This document shows positions 17,137-26,028 of a stretch of 64,000 nucleotides of DNA, piece after piece. Within the stretch, counting starts at the first letter, position 1; the number at the start of each line of letters is the position of its first letter. The notes under the pieces are model-generated. The model saw only the letters and a program-made list of their open reading frames with translations, ran no database searches and had not been told where the DNA came from. Source of the DNA: Chitinophaga pinensis (lineage in GTDB: Bacteria > Bacteroidota > Bacteroidia > NS11-12g > UBA955). Where the stretch lies: NCBI GenBank assembly GCA_945871905.1, contig CAMBXL010000006.1:1-64000 (forward strand), given 5' to 3'. A program made the translations under genes and the position numbers.

Positions 17137-18380
17137 ATTGAATTAATTTTTTTATTTAACAAAGTTAAAAACTCGTTATAATTATTAAAAGAATTATCAT
17201 ATAAACTTGTAGAAAACAATGGGAAATTTTTATTTTTTTCACGCCAAACTATAATTTCTAATCCTAAATTATCTCTTTCAAAAAGTATTGCAGAATAAGC
17301 ACAAATGCCAATTTTCACAGAATTAAAATCAATGGATGAAGACTCATTTGAATCATAATAGCATATTTTGCTTTCATCAATAAACAATTGATAATATTTT
17401 TTAGCTTCCTCAATATGTTTTTTTTCTTTGGGGTGTAAATATATTTTTAAAGTCAAATCGTTATCATTTACATACTTAGCTACAATTCTTAGGCATTCTT
17501 CTTCATCTTCTGGGTTTGCAAAAAGAGCATTTGTTAATTTTGTTTTTCTTCTAAGCCATCCTCCATGGGAATAAAAACCTAATAAATATTTGTATTCATT
17601 TTTATTTGTTATATAATAATTATCTGATAGGTATTTTTTTGAATATTCTGGGGGCCAAATCTCAATCTCTTTATAAAATATTATTTCTTTAAACTTTAAA
17701 TTAAACTCTTCGACTTGGTAATTACTACTTAATACAATTACATCTGTCATTAAATTTTGATTATGGGCAATTAAAGCACCTGGAGAAGGATGTTTAAAAA
17801 TTTGCATTTCTGAGAATTCCTTCAATAATAAATACAAAAAATTAGCATCTTTCTCAGATGTATTAAAAAAATGCAAAATTTTAGGTTGAACAAGGCTTAT
17901 ACAATTTATCAAATTGAGTGCTTCAATAAACTCTGAAAAAATTAAAGCAATTTGAACTCTATTTTTACAAATAATAGTTATCGGTATCAATAAAATAGAT
18001 AAAAAAATTAAGTATAGGTATGTCCTTACTTTATTTTTTGACATCAAGAGTTCATCCCTAAAACAACAAGTCACTAAATTTACATCATATTTTTTTTTCC
18101 ATATTACATATTCTTTAGTTGTTTTACAATTTGCTACACTTGCTTCAAAAATCAAAACATCATTTTTTTTAAAATCATAATTCTTTGAACTAAGATTTAT
18201 TAAAACACGTTTTAATATCTTAAAACCAATAAGTCTATCATTTGCTGCAGAATCAGGCAGTCTAAAAGTAGGTTTAGATATAAGTTCTTTACCTGCTATT
18301 CGCCATCGCTGATTTCCCACTTGAAACAAACCACAAAAAATGGCTTTTAAAAACCAAAAAAATACTTTGATTTCTATCAA
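17133..18380 (-). CDS. Unknown protein, possible GT-B sialyltransferase-like enzyme
   Basis: A 415-residue protein not recognised with certainty. It has a short hydrophobic patch near residues 130-145 that might be a membrane contact. In the C-terminal half it shows KIYLHPKEK near 316-324 and then GICAYSAILFERD near 365-377. An HP motif followed by a serine-containing loop before a Glu is the arrangement seen in bacterial sialyl- and polysialyltransferases and capsule GT-B enzymes. With a NeuB-like synthase and an SpsF-like activating enzyme directly upstream, a nonulosonate transferase is a reasonable guess. It starts with TTG, coupled to the NeuB-like stop as TTGA. Confidence 0.5.
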   Translation of the reverse strand: MIEIKVFFWFLKAIFCGLFQVGNQRWRIAGKELISKPTFRLPDSAANDRLIGFKILKRVLINLSSKNYDFKKNDVLIFEASVANCKTTKEYVIWKKKYDVNLVTCCFRDELLMSKNKVRTYLYLIFLSILLIPITIICKNRVQIALIFSEFIEALNLINCISLVQPKILHFFNTSEKDANFLYLLLKEFSEMQIFKHPSPGALIAHNQNLMTDVIVLSSNYQVEEFNLKFKEIIFYKEIEIWPPEYSKKYLSDNYYITNKNEYKYLLGFYSHGGWLRRKTKLTNALFANPEDEEECLRIVAKYVNDNDLTLKIYLHPKEKKHIEEAKKYYQLFIDESKICYYDSNESSSIDFNSVKIGICAYSAILFERDNLGLEIIVWREKNKNFPLFSTSLYDNSFNNYNEFLTLLNKKINSI

Positions 18381-19075
18381 CTTAAATTTAATGTTTTTCT
18401 GATGGTTTCAAACTCTTGAGCTGTGTTTTTTATTAGTGCCAAATCTTCGGCTGTCATGGCACCAAGATGTGCTTTTTCTGTTTCAAATTGAAAGGAATGT
18501 CTCAGAGTAAAATGTTTTTCTAAAACTTTTGCACCGTGGGCAGCTGCAAATAACGCACCTGAATTTCCTAAGGTATGATCTGAAATACCTGTAAAAATTG
18601 AGTTTTTAAAATCCGGCATTTCAAACTCATCAGTTCTTGTTGGATATTTTACTACACAGAACAAATACGTAGCATGATTATATTTTTTTACCAAATTGGT
18701 GTCATAGTCAGATGGAATAGAAACGAATGTTGGCAAATTCTTGCTCATAATGGCTTCTACCAAATCCGGTGATTCTTTGTGCATTCTCGCAGCTACTTTC
18801 ATATAAGGCAAATTCAACTCCATACACCAATCCAATCTTTCAAATGTAAAAGGGGTTGCAAACAACGGTATGTTGAGTTGGTCTGCAAAATTTTTCAATC
18901 TTTTTAGTTGTTCAAATGGCATAGATAAATAGGCCCTTTCTGCCCCAAATTGAGTTTCCGTGTACAGTTGAACTTTAATGGCATTTGCGCCAGCCATTTT
19001 TGATTGAAGAATCATTTGTTCGGCAATTTCTACTTGTCCGTGAAATTGTGGTGAGATTTCTGAGATTATAAACAT
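18377..19075 (-). CDS. NeuB/SpsE-like synthase lacking the SAF domain
   Basis: A 232-residue protein with the NeuB TIM-barrel core: KVQLYTETQFG near residue 39, FATPFTFERLDWC near 76-88, KVAARMHKESPDLVEAI near 97-113, GISDHTLGNSGALFAAA near 164-180 and VLEKHFTLRH. The family condenses phosphoenolpyruvate with an N-acyl hexosamine-type sugar to make a nonulosonic acid. Typical members have about 340 residues, with a C-terminal antifreeze-like SAF domain that completes the active site. Here the frame stops after the barrel and no SAF-coding frame follows. The ATG overlaps the SpsF-like stop. It may use a different substrate or be a shorter natural branch. Confidence 0.8.
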   Translation of the reverse strand: MFIISEISPQFHGQVEIAEQMILQSKMAGANAIKVQLYTETQFGAERAYLSMPFEQLKRLKNFADQLNIPLFATPFTFERLDWCMELNLPYMKVAARMHKESPDLVEAIMSKNLPTFVSIPSDYDTNLVKKYNHATYLFCVVKYPTRTDEFEMPDFKNSIFTGISDHTLGNSGALFAAAHGAKVLEKHFTLRHSFQFETEKAHLGAMTAEDLALIKNTAQEFETIRKTLNLS

Positions 19076-19776
19076 ATTTTTTTGTATCTATTTTGAATTT
19101 CAAATTTTGACTTTAATTCATATTTCCATGGCTCAAAGTTCATCTTTTCTAGCATATATTTTGCTACTAGAAAATCTTCGGTTGTATCCACACTAAACTT
19201 ATATTTTTCGTAAGAATATCCCTCTTCTTCACATGCTATTAAACTACTATTAAAGTTTTCTATGTTTTCGTAGAAATAAGGCATTACATGTTCAAAATGA
19301 TTTTTTTTATTAAAATTGGGATAGGATTGAAGAAACAAATCCGTTTTTATCACTTCTAAATTACAACCCATTGGATACCCTTTATTAGGCATCGAACTAG
19401 CAAATTCTATGCTGCTGTCAGACATTATTTTTTTTCCTTTTTCTAATATCTCTATATCGTAATAAGGGCTATCGCCACATATTCTGTATAGGGTCTTTTT
19501 ACGGGATTGACTTTTTAGTATACGAAAATATCTCGAAGCTACGTTGTCCTCATCTCCAGTGTAACAAGCAATTCTTTTACTTTCTGCATATTCTCTAATC
19601 ACATTGTTCTCTTCATTTAATGAAGTTGCTATATGGATGTCTTCCTTGTCAAAAACGTTTAATAATGTTTCTATTAAATAATCCAACATAGGTTTTTCAC
19701 CTATTAACATCATGCTTTTTCCAGGCAATCTACTTGACCCCATTCTGGCTTGTACAACAACAATATTGTCTGACAT
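19066..19776 (-). CDS. SpsF-like cytidylyltransferase family protein
   Basis: A 236-residue nucleotidyltransferase-fold protein. The N-terminus VVVQARMGSSRLPGKSM is the signature of the SpsF/CMP-KDO synthetase-related family, with RxGSxRLPGK binding the nucleotide. YRICGDSPYYDIEIL near residue 95-109 contains the acidic metal site. Such proteins stand next to NeuB/SpsE-like synthases and are thought to make the CMP-activated acidic sugar. The gene overlaps the NeuB-like gene by 10 bases, which supports a joint function. Activity on a nonulosonate is inferred from family and context. Confidence 0.83.
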   Translation of the reverse strand: MSDNIVVVQARMGSSRLPGKSMMLIGEKPMLDYLIETLLNVFDKEDIHIATSLNEENNVIREYAESKRIACYTGDEDNVASRYFRILKSQSRKKTLYRICGDSPYYDIEILEKGKKIMSDSSIEFASSMPNKGYPMGCNLEVIKTDLFLQSYPNFNKKNHFEHVMPYFYENIENFNSSLIACEEEGYSYEKYKFSVDTTEDFLVAKYMLEKMNFEPWKYELKSKFEIQNRYKKICL

Positions 19777-19777
19777 T

Positions 19778-20452
19778 TTATTTATTTTTGATTAAAAAAG
19801 CCCTTGTTGGAGAGCCAGAAACTTCACATTTAAAAGAGGGTAAACAACTCAAAATATAAAGTCCAGTTTCCACTTTCTCTAAATCTATCAGTAAAGGTGC
19901 TAATAACAATAAATTTTCGTTTGCTTCAAAAAGTTTAATCACTGGCTGATAGGATTGTTTTTGATTTTCAATTATTGGAGTATCTACCCCCAAAAGGGAT
20001 AAATTCAAATCAATCAATGTTTGGGTAAGACTTGGCTCAAAACATGGAGCATTTTTTAAATAACCAGGATTAGAATGATTATTGCCATAACCTGTTGAAA
20101 TAATCAACTTAGAACCTTTTAAATCAGACAATTCTATTCTATTTAAACCATTTAAAAATGATGCTAAAGTTACAGTATTATCAGTTAATTGAGGTATTAC
20201 AACCACACAACAAGTTCCAAAAAAAGCATCTAATTGAAAATCTTGCAACAACAATTGATTATTCAATTTGTGTTGCGATGTTTCAATATATGTACCTGTA
20301 TGGCTATGAATATTAAAATTGTAAACAGTACTTGCATCGCCATTAGCTGTTGCAAAAATGGTTGCAATTGAATTACTCCATTCTGATCTATAACTCCACA
20401 TACCATTGTAAATGGGTAATGTGATATCTATTAATTTGGATTGATTAAACAT
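19778..20452 (-). CDS. Cyclase-family protein (kynurenine formamidase-like fold)
   Basis: A 224-residue protein of the cyclase/metal-dependent hydrolase family. It begins IDITLPIYNGMWSY. The metal-site motif reads HSHTGTYIETSQHKL near residues 48-62, where the family consensus is HxGTHxDxPxH. The first and last His are kept, the second His is Tyr and the Asp is Glu. Members hydrolyse amides or cyclise polyketides. Here a role on a sugar acyl group or lactone is only a guess. It lies 1 base from the SpsF-like gene and overlaps the dehydrogenase by 8 bases, so it is part of the same unit. Confidence 0.75.
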   Translation of the reverse strand: MFNQSKLIDITLPIYNGMWSYRSEWSNSIATIFATANGDASTVYNFNIHSHTGTYIETSQHKLNNQLLLQDFQLDAFFGTCCVVVIPQLTDNTVTLASFLNGLNRIELSDLKGSKLIISTGYGNNHSNPGYLKNAPCFEPSLTQTLIDLNLSLLGVDTPIIENQKQSYQPVIKLFEANENLLLLAPLLIDLEKVETGLYILSCLPSFKCEVSGSPTRAFLIKNK

Positions 20453-21920
20453 TCAATGCTTTATTAATCTCATTCAAAATTTCAATTGCTGCTTTACTCT
20501 CAGAATCTATAGTTAAGCCAGCTGTGTGTGGCGAAACTATAAGATTTTCATGTTCACGTGCATATTTAATAACCGGATGATTCCATTTTTCTAGTTTTGT
20601 CTCATTAGAAATTACATCTAGTGCTGCAGCTTTTATTTTTCCACTTTTTAAATTTTCTATCATGGACGATTCATCTACAATTTCACCTCTAGCTGTATTT
20701 AAAAAATAAGCACCATTTTGCATCAAATCAAAATCTTGTTTTCCAAAAGAATTTACAGTTTCTGGACTCAAATGATAATTTATAGAAACAATCTCAACAT
20801 TTTTCAATAACTCTTCTTTGTTTGAAACTTGTGTAACATAAGATTCTTTAATAGTCTTAAAAGGGTCATAAGCTAAAATTTTCATTCCAAAAGCATGACA
20901 ATATCTTGCCAAATTTGAACCGATTCTGCCATAACCAATAATTCCTATGGTTCTACCGTTTAATTCTATGCTTCTAAACTCGTGTTCCTTTTCTCGCCAT
21001 TCGCCCATTTTTGCCCTAAAAGTCACTAATGGAATTTTTTTTACCATAGCCAAAAGTAGAGCAAAAGTATGTTCTGAAGAAGCATGTATATTTTTAAGAA
21101 AATCCGAGGTTTTGATGCTACATATTTTAATCCCTTGATTTTCAGCTTGTTTAATATTAATATGATTTGTTCCGGTAGAGGGAGAGGCCATTATTTTTAA
21201 ATTCTTTGCCTGACCGAATATCTCATTATCAATATAATATGGAGGACAAGTACCCGTTATCCAAATCTCAGCATTTTTTAATAATGAAACTATTACCTCT
21301 GCAGGTGCATTAAAAGCATAAGTAATCTCAAAATTATCTTCAAATAATGTTTTAACTTGTGCTGGGAAAAAATCATAAGGAGCAGAAAACAAAAGCTTAG
21401 ACTTATTATTCTGTGATTTTAAGATTTTATATGGTGGTTTTAATCTAATGGGATGATACGGAAAGAAATCTTTAGCAATTAAGGTTTCCGCCACCAATTG
21501 ATCGATAGAATTTGTAATGTTTAATTGGTTGAAATACTCTTTTATATGTATTTCTTCAGGTTTGTTTTGGTTGTTTTTAAATAAAACTTTAACTATTTCA
21601 ATTTCGCCTGATTTAAAAATAGTTGGTTGATTTAAGTGAATGATTGTTTGCCATAAATCTAGCGATAACAAAGGAAAATCATCTCTTAAATAAACCATTT
21701 TTTCTGAATCATTCTCAACTTTGTCACAAATAATATTATCTGTATAATCCTGAAATTCAATTAGCTTTTCTTTTTCTATGTTTGGTATACAAATATTTGA
21801 TTTTTGTTTAAAATGATTTTGAATTGCATTTAACAAATAAGTCCAATGTGGATGTCCGCAAAGAAGAATATCTTCTTTTGAATGTCTATTGATTAAAAAA
21901 TTAATAGGTTCTATTTGCAT
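20445..21920 (-). CDS. D-2-hydroxyacid dehydrogenase with an extra N-terminal domain
   Basis: A 491-residue protein in two parts. Residues 175-491 are a D-isomer-specific 2-hydroxyacid dehydrogenase: GIIGYGRIGSNLA (326-338) for NAD, R411 in NTARGEIVDE, and H465 in VSPHTAGLT. Such enzymes are about 310-330 residues alone. The first 170 residues are extra. They contain LLCGHPHWTYLL and MVYLRDDFPLLSLDLW (75-90), which recalls the acidic loop of nucleotidyltransferases, but I cannot assign them. The gene overlaps both neighbours by 8-10 bases. Oxidation or reduction of a keto or hydroxy acid precursor of the acidic sugar is plausible. Confidence 0.8.
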   Translation of the reverse strand: MQIEPINFLINRHSKEDILLCGHPHWTYLLNAIQNHFKQKSNICIPNIEKEKLIEFQDYTDNIICDKVENDSEKMVYLRDDFPLLSLDLWQTIIHLNQPTIFKSGEIEIVKVLFKNNQNKPEEIHIKEYFNQLNITNSIDQLVAETLIAKDFFPYHPIRLKPPYKILKSQNNKSKLLFSAPYDFFPAQVKTLFEDNFEITYAFNAPAEVIVSLLKNAEIWITGTCPPYYIDNEIFGQAKNLKIMASPSTGTNHINIKQAENQGIKICSIKTSDFLKNIHASSEHTFALLLAMVKKIPLVTFRAKMGEWREKEHEFRSIELNGRTIGIIGYGRIGSNLARYCHAFGMKILAYDPFKTIKESYVTQVSNKEELLKNVEIVSINYHLSPETVNSFGKQDFDLMQNGAYFLNTARGEIVDESSMIENLKSGKIKAAALDVISNETKLEKWNHPVIKYAREHENLIVSPHTAGLTIDSESKAAIEILNEINKALNV

Positions 21921-22996
21921 ACCGTTTCTGCTATAATTTCTGCAATTACTTTAGCACCATCTGTTCTATAATTATGTGTTATCATGTTTCTTTTGATGAT
22001 GTCGTATTCGCCTTCAAAAAAATCGTCTAGAACTTTTTCTGTGTTTTCAACGAGTTTTTCTAAGCTTGTAAAAGAACCTAAACCATCTTCTTTTACAAAA
22101 AGCTTGTTTTCTCTCATTTCTGGATTTAAAGTTTCTCCAAATAAAAGCATAGGTGTCCTGCAAGCTATACATTCAGAAATCGTATTAAAACCTGCTCTAC
22201 CCACTACCAAATCCATACTTGAAATATAATCTAACAACAATTCAGACTCAGGAATCAAAGTGATATTATCGCCTACAATATTTAATTTCTCAGGCAAATA
22301 AAACTGATAATTTTTAAACAGATGCAACTGTTTGGCAATATTTTCCATTGCTATTTTATTGACACCTGAGCCACTATCTATAAATAAAACATGTTTTTTA
22401 TTCTTGTCCAATTTTTTAGGAATAGGTGTGTGATGCCTAACAATTAAAGGCACCTCTACAACTTTTTTTCCATAAAATTGAATGATTTCTTTAGGTGTAT
22501 ATGGGGGGAAAAACAATACATCTGCCAACATTGCCCTTTTCATCATTTTATAGATTACATCATGATTAATGGCAGGCGGGTAAAATTTACTAAAAAACCA
22601 ATCCCAGGTAAAATGTGCTACACCAAAAGAAGGTATATTTATTTTGTTTGCAATTTCAAATGCTTCATAAACAAAGTCTGAAATAATAAAGTTAACTTGA
22701 TTATTCTCTTCTAATTCCTTTTCAATATATTCATCTGATAATTGATTGTATCCTTTATAATAATCTTCAATTTTTTCACGATCGGGAGTGCCTTTATCAG
22801 TTTTATGCCAAATAATGTTATTGAATTTATTTTGATATTCAATACCAGGAATGATTCTCTTAGCATCCTCTATATGTCTCTGTGTTTGAATTAAAACCTC
22901 CAATGAGGGTATTAGAAAACTCAATTCTTTAAAAACAGCACTTTGCCTAACTAAAGGGCCAAATCCTTCATCAGTTATATATAATTTAGTTTTCAA
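21911..22996 (-). CDS. GT28/MurG-like glycosyltransferase
   Basis: A 361-residue GT-B protein. The C-terminal donor domain has LLLDYISSMDLVVGRAGFN near residues 253-271 and TISECIACRTPMLLFG after it, matching the G-x-N/GT...E...P pattern of MurG and UDP-glycosyltransferases. The N-terminal half has ISDFVYEAFEIANK and FGVAHFTWDW, typical of the acceptor domain. The frame starts with TTG (22994-22996), and the TTG forms TTGA with the upstream GT4 stop, so translation is coupled. It overlaps the dehydrogenase start by 10 bases. Confidence 0.8.
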   Translation of the reverse strand: MKTKLYITDEGFGPLVRQSAVFKELSFLIPSLEVLIQTQRHIEDAKRIIPGIEYQNKFNNIIWHKTDKGTPDREKIEDYYKGYNQLSDEYIEKELEENNQVNFIISDFVYEAFEIANKINIPSFGVAHFTWDWFFSKFYPPAINHDVIYKMMKRAMLADVLFFPPYTPKEIIQFYGKKVVEVPLIVRHHTPIPKKLDKNKKHVLFIDSGSGVNKIAMENIAKQLHLFKNYQFYLPEKLNIVGDNITLIPESELLLDYISSMDLVVGRAGFNTISECIACRTPMLLFGETLNPEMRENKLFVKEDGLGSFTSLEKLVENTEKVLDDFFEGEYDIIKRNMITHNYRTDGAKVIAEIIAETVCK

Positions 22997-24270
22997 TTTT
23001 CTATTGATTTATAAAACAAATTATAATTCTTTTCCGCATCAAAATATTCCTCCCAAAACTGTCGAACTCCTTTCCTAAATTCAATAGTGTTTTTAGGAGA
23101 GTTATTAAACTCTGTAATAAATTGCGCCACTTCCTTCATTTCAGTTTCCAAAGGAATTAAAATTCCTGTTTCTTCGGTCACTATTTCCTTACATCCTCCA
23201 ACATCTGTGCTTATAACAGGAATTCCAAAACTGATTGCTTCCATCATACTTACAGGGATTCCTTCAATAGCAGAAAGACTTATAAACAAATTGATTGATT
23301 GATTCTTATAAAAGGTAAAGATTTCTTCATTTTTCATTGAACCCAATTGAATAAATTCAATATTATTATTTTCTTTTAACTTTTCTTTATTTATATTGTA
23401 TTCTTCTAACTTTGGGTCATTTGAGTTCAAACGCTCATCTCCGATATGATACCATCTCAATGGGAAATCGACAAATTGAAGCATTTCAGCAATTTTATGG
23501 ATACGCTTATGGTGCCTAAAGCTTGCGCAGCTTACAATTGTAAAGACAGTTTCAGTGTTAAATTGATTTATTCCATTTTCATTGCTTCCCAAATAAATGG
23601 TCTCAATCTTTTCTTTGAAATTTAAATATCTATCGTGTAAATATTTCTTTCCCATGTTTGAAACTGGAAATATTTTATCGAAATTCTTAAATTGAAAGTT
23701 CCGAAAAAGAATTTTATTTCGAATTGAAACATGGTCTTCGTATAAATCGCCACTGTGCGCTCGAGATACTGCCTTATTAATCCACCCTTTTTTGTGCATC
23801 CATGCTAAATAAAGACAGTCGTAAAACCAAAAAGAATAGCCTATTAGTGAGGATGAATTAGGTTTTAGGGATGAGTGGGTCTCGATAGACACTGGGATAT
23901 TCTCTTCTGGCTTATCCTTAAGCCTTTCACCTTTACAATTGAGCCTAATTCTTATACATTCTGCTTTGAATATATTAGAAGCCAATAAAGCAATGGATTT
24001 TTTGAAAGTGAGTATTTTTTTAATTTCAAAACATTCACTTATGTATATGCCTAAAATTGGAAATAAATTTTTTAAAACTAGATTAAGTGGTTTGTAGTTG
24101 TTCCAATCGACAAATTCTTCAAAAACAATCACGTTTCTAGGTAAGGCATCTTTGCCTTCCAAAACTTCAACTGAAAATAAATAGATAATATCAACTTTAC
24201 TTGCTACCCTCTTTATATCATTGATTACAAAAGGGGACTCGATTTCATCTACAAAATAGGCTAAGGGCAT
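22993..24270 (-). CDS. GT4-type glycosyltransferase
   Basis: A 425-residue GT-B enzyme. The donor site SAIEGIPVSMMEAISFGIPV has the EX7E glutamates, followed by STDVGGCKEIV. Upstream are VSCASFRHHKRIHKIAEML and WYHIGDERLN, which form the phosphate-binding side. The C-terminal 150 residues closely resemble those of the transferase at 41921-43138 (EGxPVSxMEAISFGIP, FxKGVxxFWxxxFDAxKNY), so the two are paralogues. The gene starts with ATG, 15 bases after the GT-C gene. Confidence 0.86.
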   Translation of the reverse strand: MPLAYFVDEIESPFVINDIKRVASKVDIIYLFSVEVLEGKDALPRNVIVFEEFVDWNNYKPLNLVLKNLFPILGIYISECFEIKKILTFKKSIALLASNIFKAECIRIRLNCKGERLKDKPEENIPVSIETHSSLKPNSSSLIGYSFWFYDCLYLAWMHKKGWINKAVSRAHSGDLYEDHVSIRNKILFRNFQFKNFDKIFPVSNMGKKYLHDRYLNFKEKIETIYLGSNENGINQFNTETVFTIVSCASFRHHKRIHKIAEMLQFVDFPLRWYHIGDERLNSNDPKLEEYNINKEKLKENNNIEFIQLGSMKNEEIFTFYKNQSINLFISLSAIEGIPVSMMEAISFGIPVISTDVGGCKEIVTEETGILIPLETEMKEVAQFITEFNNSPKNTIEFRKGVRQFWEEYFDAEKNYNLFYKSIEN

Positions 24271-24285
24271 TTTAAAAAGTTGATT

Positions 24286-25863
24286 TTATATTTTTTTGTA
24301 AATCCTATTTTTACCAATCGTTGTATCCAATACAAAATTATTTTTTGTTTGCATTTCAAATATAGAATTAAGTTTATTTAAATCATCTGCATTAAGAGTA
24401 TTGTTGAAACTATTCAATAACGGTGGATATCCTCCTTTAAAGACCACTATTTCGCATTCCCAAATTAATTCAGGTTTATCCAAATATGATTTTAAAACAA
24501 AATTTGAAGTTTTAGGCCTTTCACTTGCAAATGGATGATAGGGACTAGTATGAATCGAATGTCTAAAGGGATATAGAATACTCCCATCAATTCCAATTAC
24601 TTTATCACCAAAATTAGATTCTAAATGCTGATATAATTGTGTCGATTCTGCCCTTGTAATTAACATCTCTTTAGAATTATATCTATTGAATATCGTTGGT
24701 AATATTTTCGTATAAAATGCAAATGCAGAAACTCCGAAAAATAGAATCAAAAATCCAATGGAAATCTTTTTGTAAATACCATTGAGACTTAATTCACTAA
24801 TAGTATTAAAGCTTAACCAAATTAATACAAATCCTGTCCATAAATAATGAGGCCATAATCTCTTGGTTAAAACCATAACTGACAACATTAATATCAGTCC
24901 TATAGTACTTATGACAAATGTTAGTAGGCCCTTTTTGTCTTTGTTTTTTAAATAGTTAATGGCTGAATAGATAGTCAATGCAAAGGCTAACAAAACGAAC
25001 AAATAAGCTAAAAAGTGTGACCCTAAATAACTTCCCCCTAAACCTGATTCCAACCATTTAATAAATCCTAAACTAGAGTCATCATAAGATTTTGTTGTGC
25101 CAAAAACTATTTCATGTAAATAAGTTTTTAAGTAAACAGGTTGTATTGGTGATAACAATAAGCAGGGAACTCCAATAAAAAATCCAATAAAAAACCACTT
25201 TATTCCTTTAAATCCCGATTGTAAATTTGCTTTAAATCCAAAACTTTTGTTTATAAACAGAGGAAGCAAAAACAATAATGGCAATAGAAGTAGAACATTA
25301 ATTTTAATTGCTAATGATAATCCTAACCAAAAATAATATCTGCCAAATATATAATTGTTCTTAAACAAGCCTCTTAAAAACATTGCAATAAAAAACAACT
25401 GAAGAGGTTCTGGTTTGGGCATCTGAACAAAATAGATAGAATACATAACACCTGCACTTCCAAACAAAAATAAGAATTGATTCAATTTTGTTTTAATAAA
25501 CAGATTATTTAAAATTAAAAAACTTATTAATATCCAAACAGAATGTGTCATTCGGATGGCATAAACCATCCCTTCTAAACCCCATATTTTAAAAGGAACA
25601 TAAGCAAACAGTGAATCCGTATAAAACATGACTCTGCCATAAAATAAAACATCTCCACCAATGATAGCCAAAACAAAGTGTTTCCAACTTAATGGATTTA
25701 GTATACTGTATACTTCACGAACTGTTAAATATTCATCATGTCCTGCAATATAATGATTGATATTTGCACCCTCCAAAAACTGCAAGTTTAGAACTGCAGC
25801 TAAAGAAAGGAAGAGAATACTAAAAAGTACTTCAATGGGGTGGTTTTGGATGAATTTCTTCAT
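24286..25863 (-). CDS. GT-C-type membrane glycosyltransferase (GT39/ArnT-like)
   Basis: A 525-residue polytopic membrane protein with about ten hydrophobic segments. The first periplasmic loop has GHDEYLTVREVYSILNP (about 40-56), an acidic motif where GT-C enzymes keep catalytic Asp or Glu. LGLSLAIKINVLLLLPLLF and LTKRLWPHYLW are typical of dolichyl-phosphate-mannose-type transferases. The soluble tail from about 395 to the end is periplasmic. It should use a polyprenyl-phosphate sugar, which a GT2 such as 9738-10664 or 53330-54049 could supply. The gene begins just after a family B repeat. Confidence 0.75.
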   Translation of the reverse strand: MKKFIQNHPIEVLFSILFLSLAAVLNLQFLEGANINHYIAGHDEYLTVREVYSILNPLSWKHFVLAIIGGDVLFYGRVMFYTDSLFAYVPFKIWGLEGMVYAIRMTHSVWILISFLILNNLFIKTKLNQFLFLFGSAGVMYSIYFVQMPKPEPLQLFFIAMFLRGLFKNNYIFGRYYFWLGLSLAIKINVLLLLPLLFLLPLFINKSFGFKANLQSGFKGIKWFFIGFFIGVPCLLLSPIQPVYLKTYLHEIVFGTTKSYDDSSLGFIKWLESGLGGSYLGSHFLAYLFVLLAFALTIYSAINYLKNKDKKGLLTFVISTIGLILMLSVMVLTKRLWPHYLWTGFVLIWLSFNTISELSLNGIYKKISIGFLILFFGVSAFAFYTKILPTIFNRYNSKEMLITRAESTQLYQHLESNFGDKVIGIDGSILYPFRHSIHTSPYHPFASERPKTSNFVLKSYLDKPELIWECEIVVFKGGYPPLLNSFNNTLNADDLNKLNSIFEMQTKNNFVLDTTIGKNRIYKKI

Positions 25864-25870
25864 AGGGGAT

Positions 25871-26028
25871 TTTTAACGCAGATTGCGCGGATTAGGCTAT
25901 TGACAATTCTTTTAATACTTATTTTCACTGATTTTTTGAGCTAAGCTCACTTTTCTTGAAAAGAAAAAAATCTGTGTTAATTTTTTAGCAGTTGCTTATG
26001 TAATTTTAATCTGTGAAATCTGCGGTTA
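25871..26028. repeat. Family B repeat element
   Basis: The left end TTTTAACGCAGATT (25871-25884) is mirrored by AATCTGCGGTTA (26017-26028) at the right. Inside are GAGC-TAA-GCTC (near 25938) and TTTTCTTGAAAAG-type hairpins, plus further AATCTG words. The right end supplies the stop codon of the GT2 gene (TAA at 26028-26026). No ORF lies inside. Confidence 0.8.

Noticed and set aside
18377..19075. The short NeuB-like gene as a frameshifted full-length gene.
   Set aside because: The downstream sequence in all three minus-strand frames starts a different protein and shows no SAF-domain motifs.
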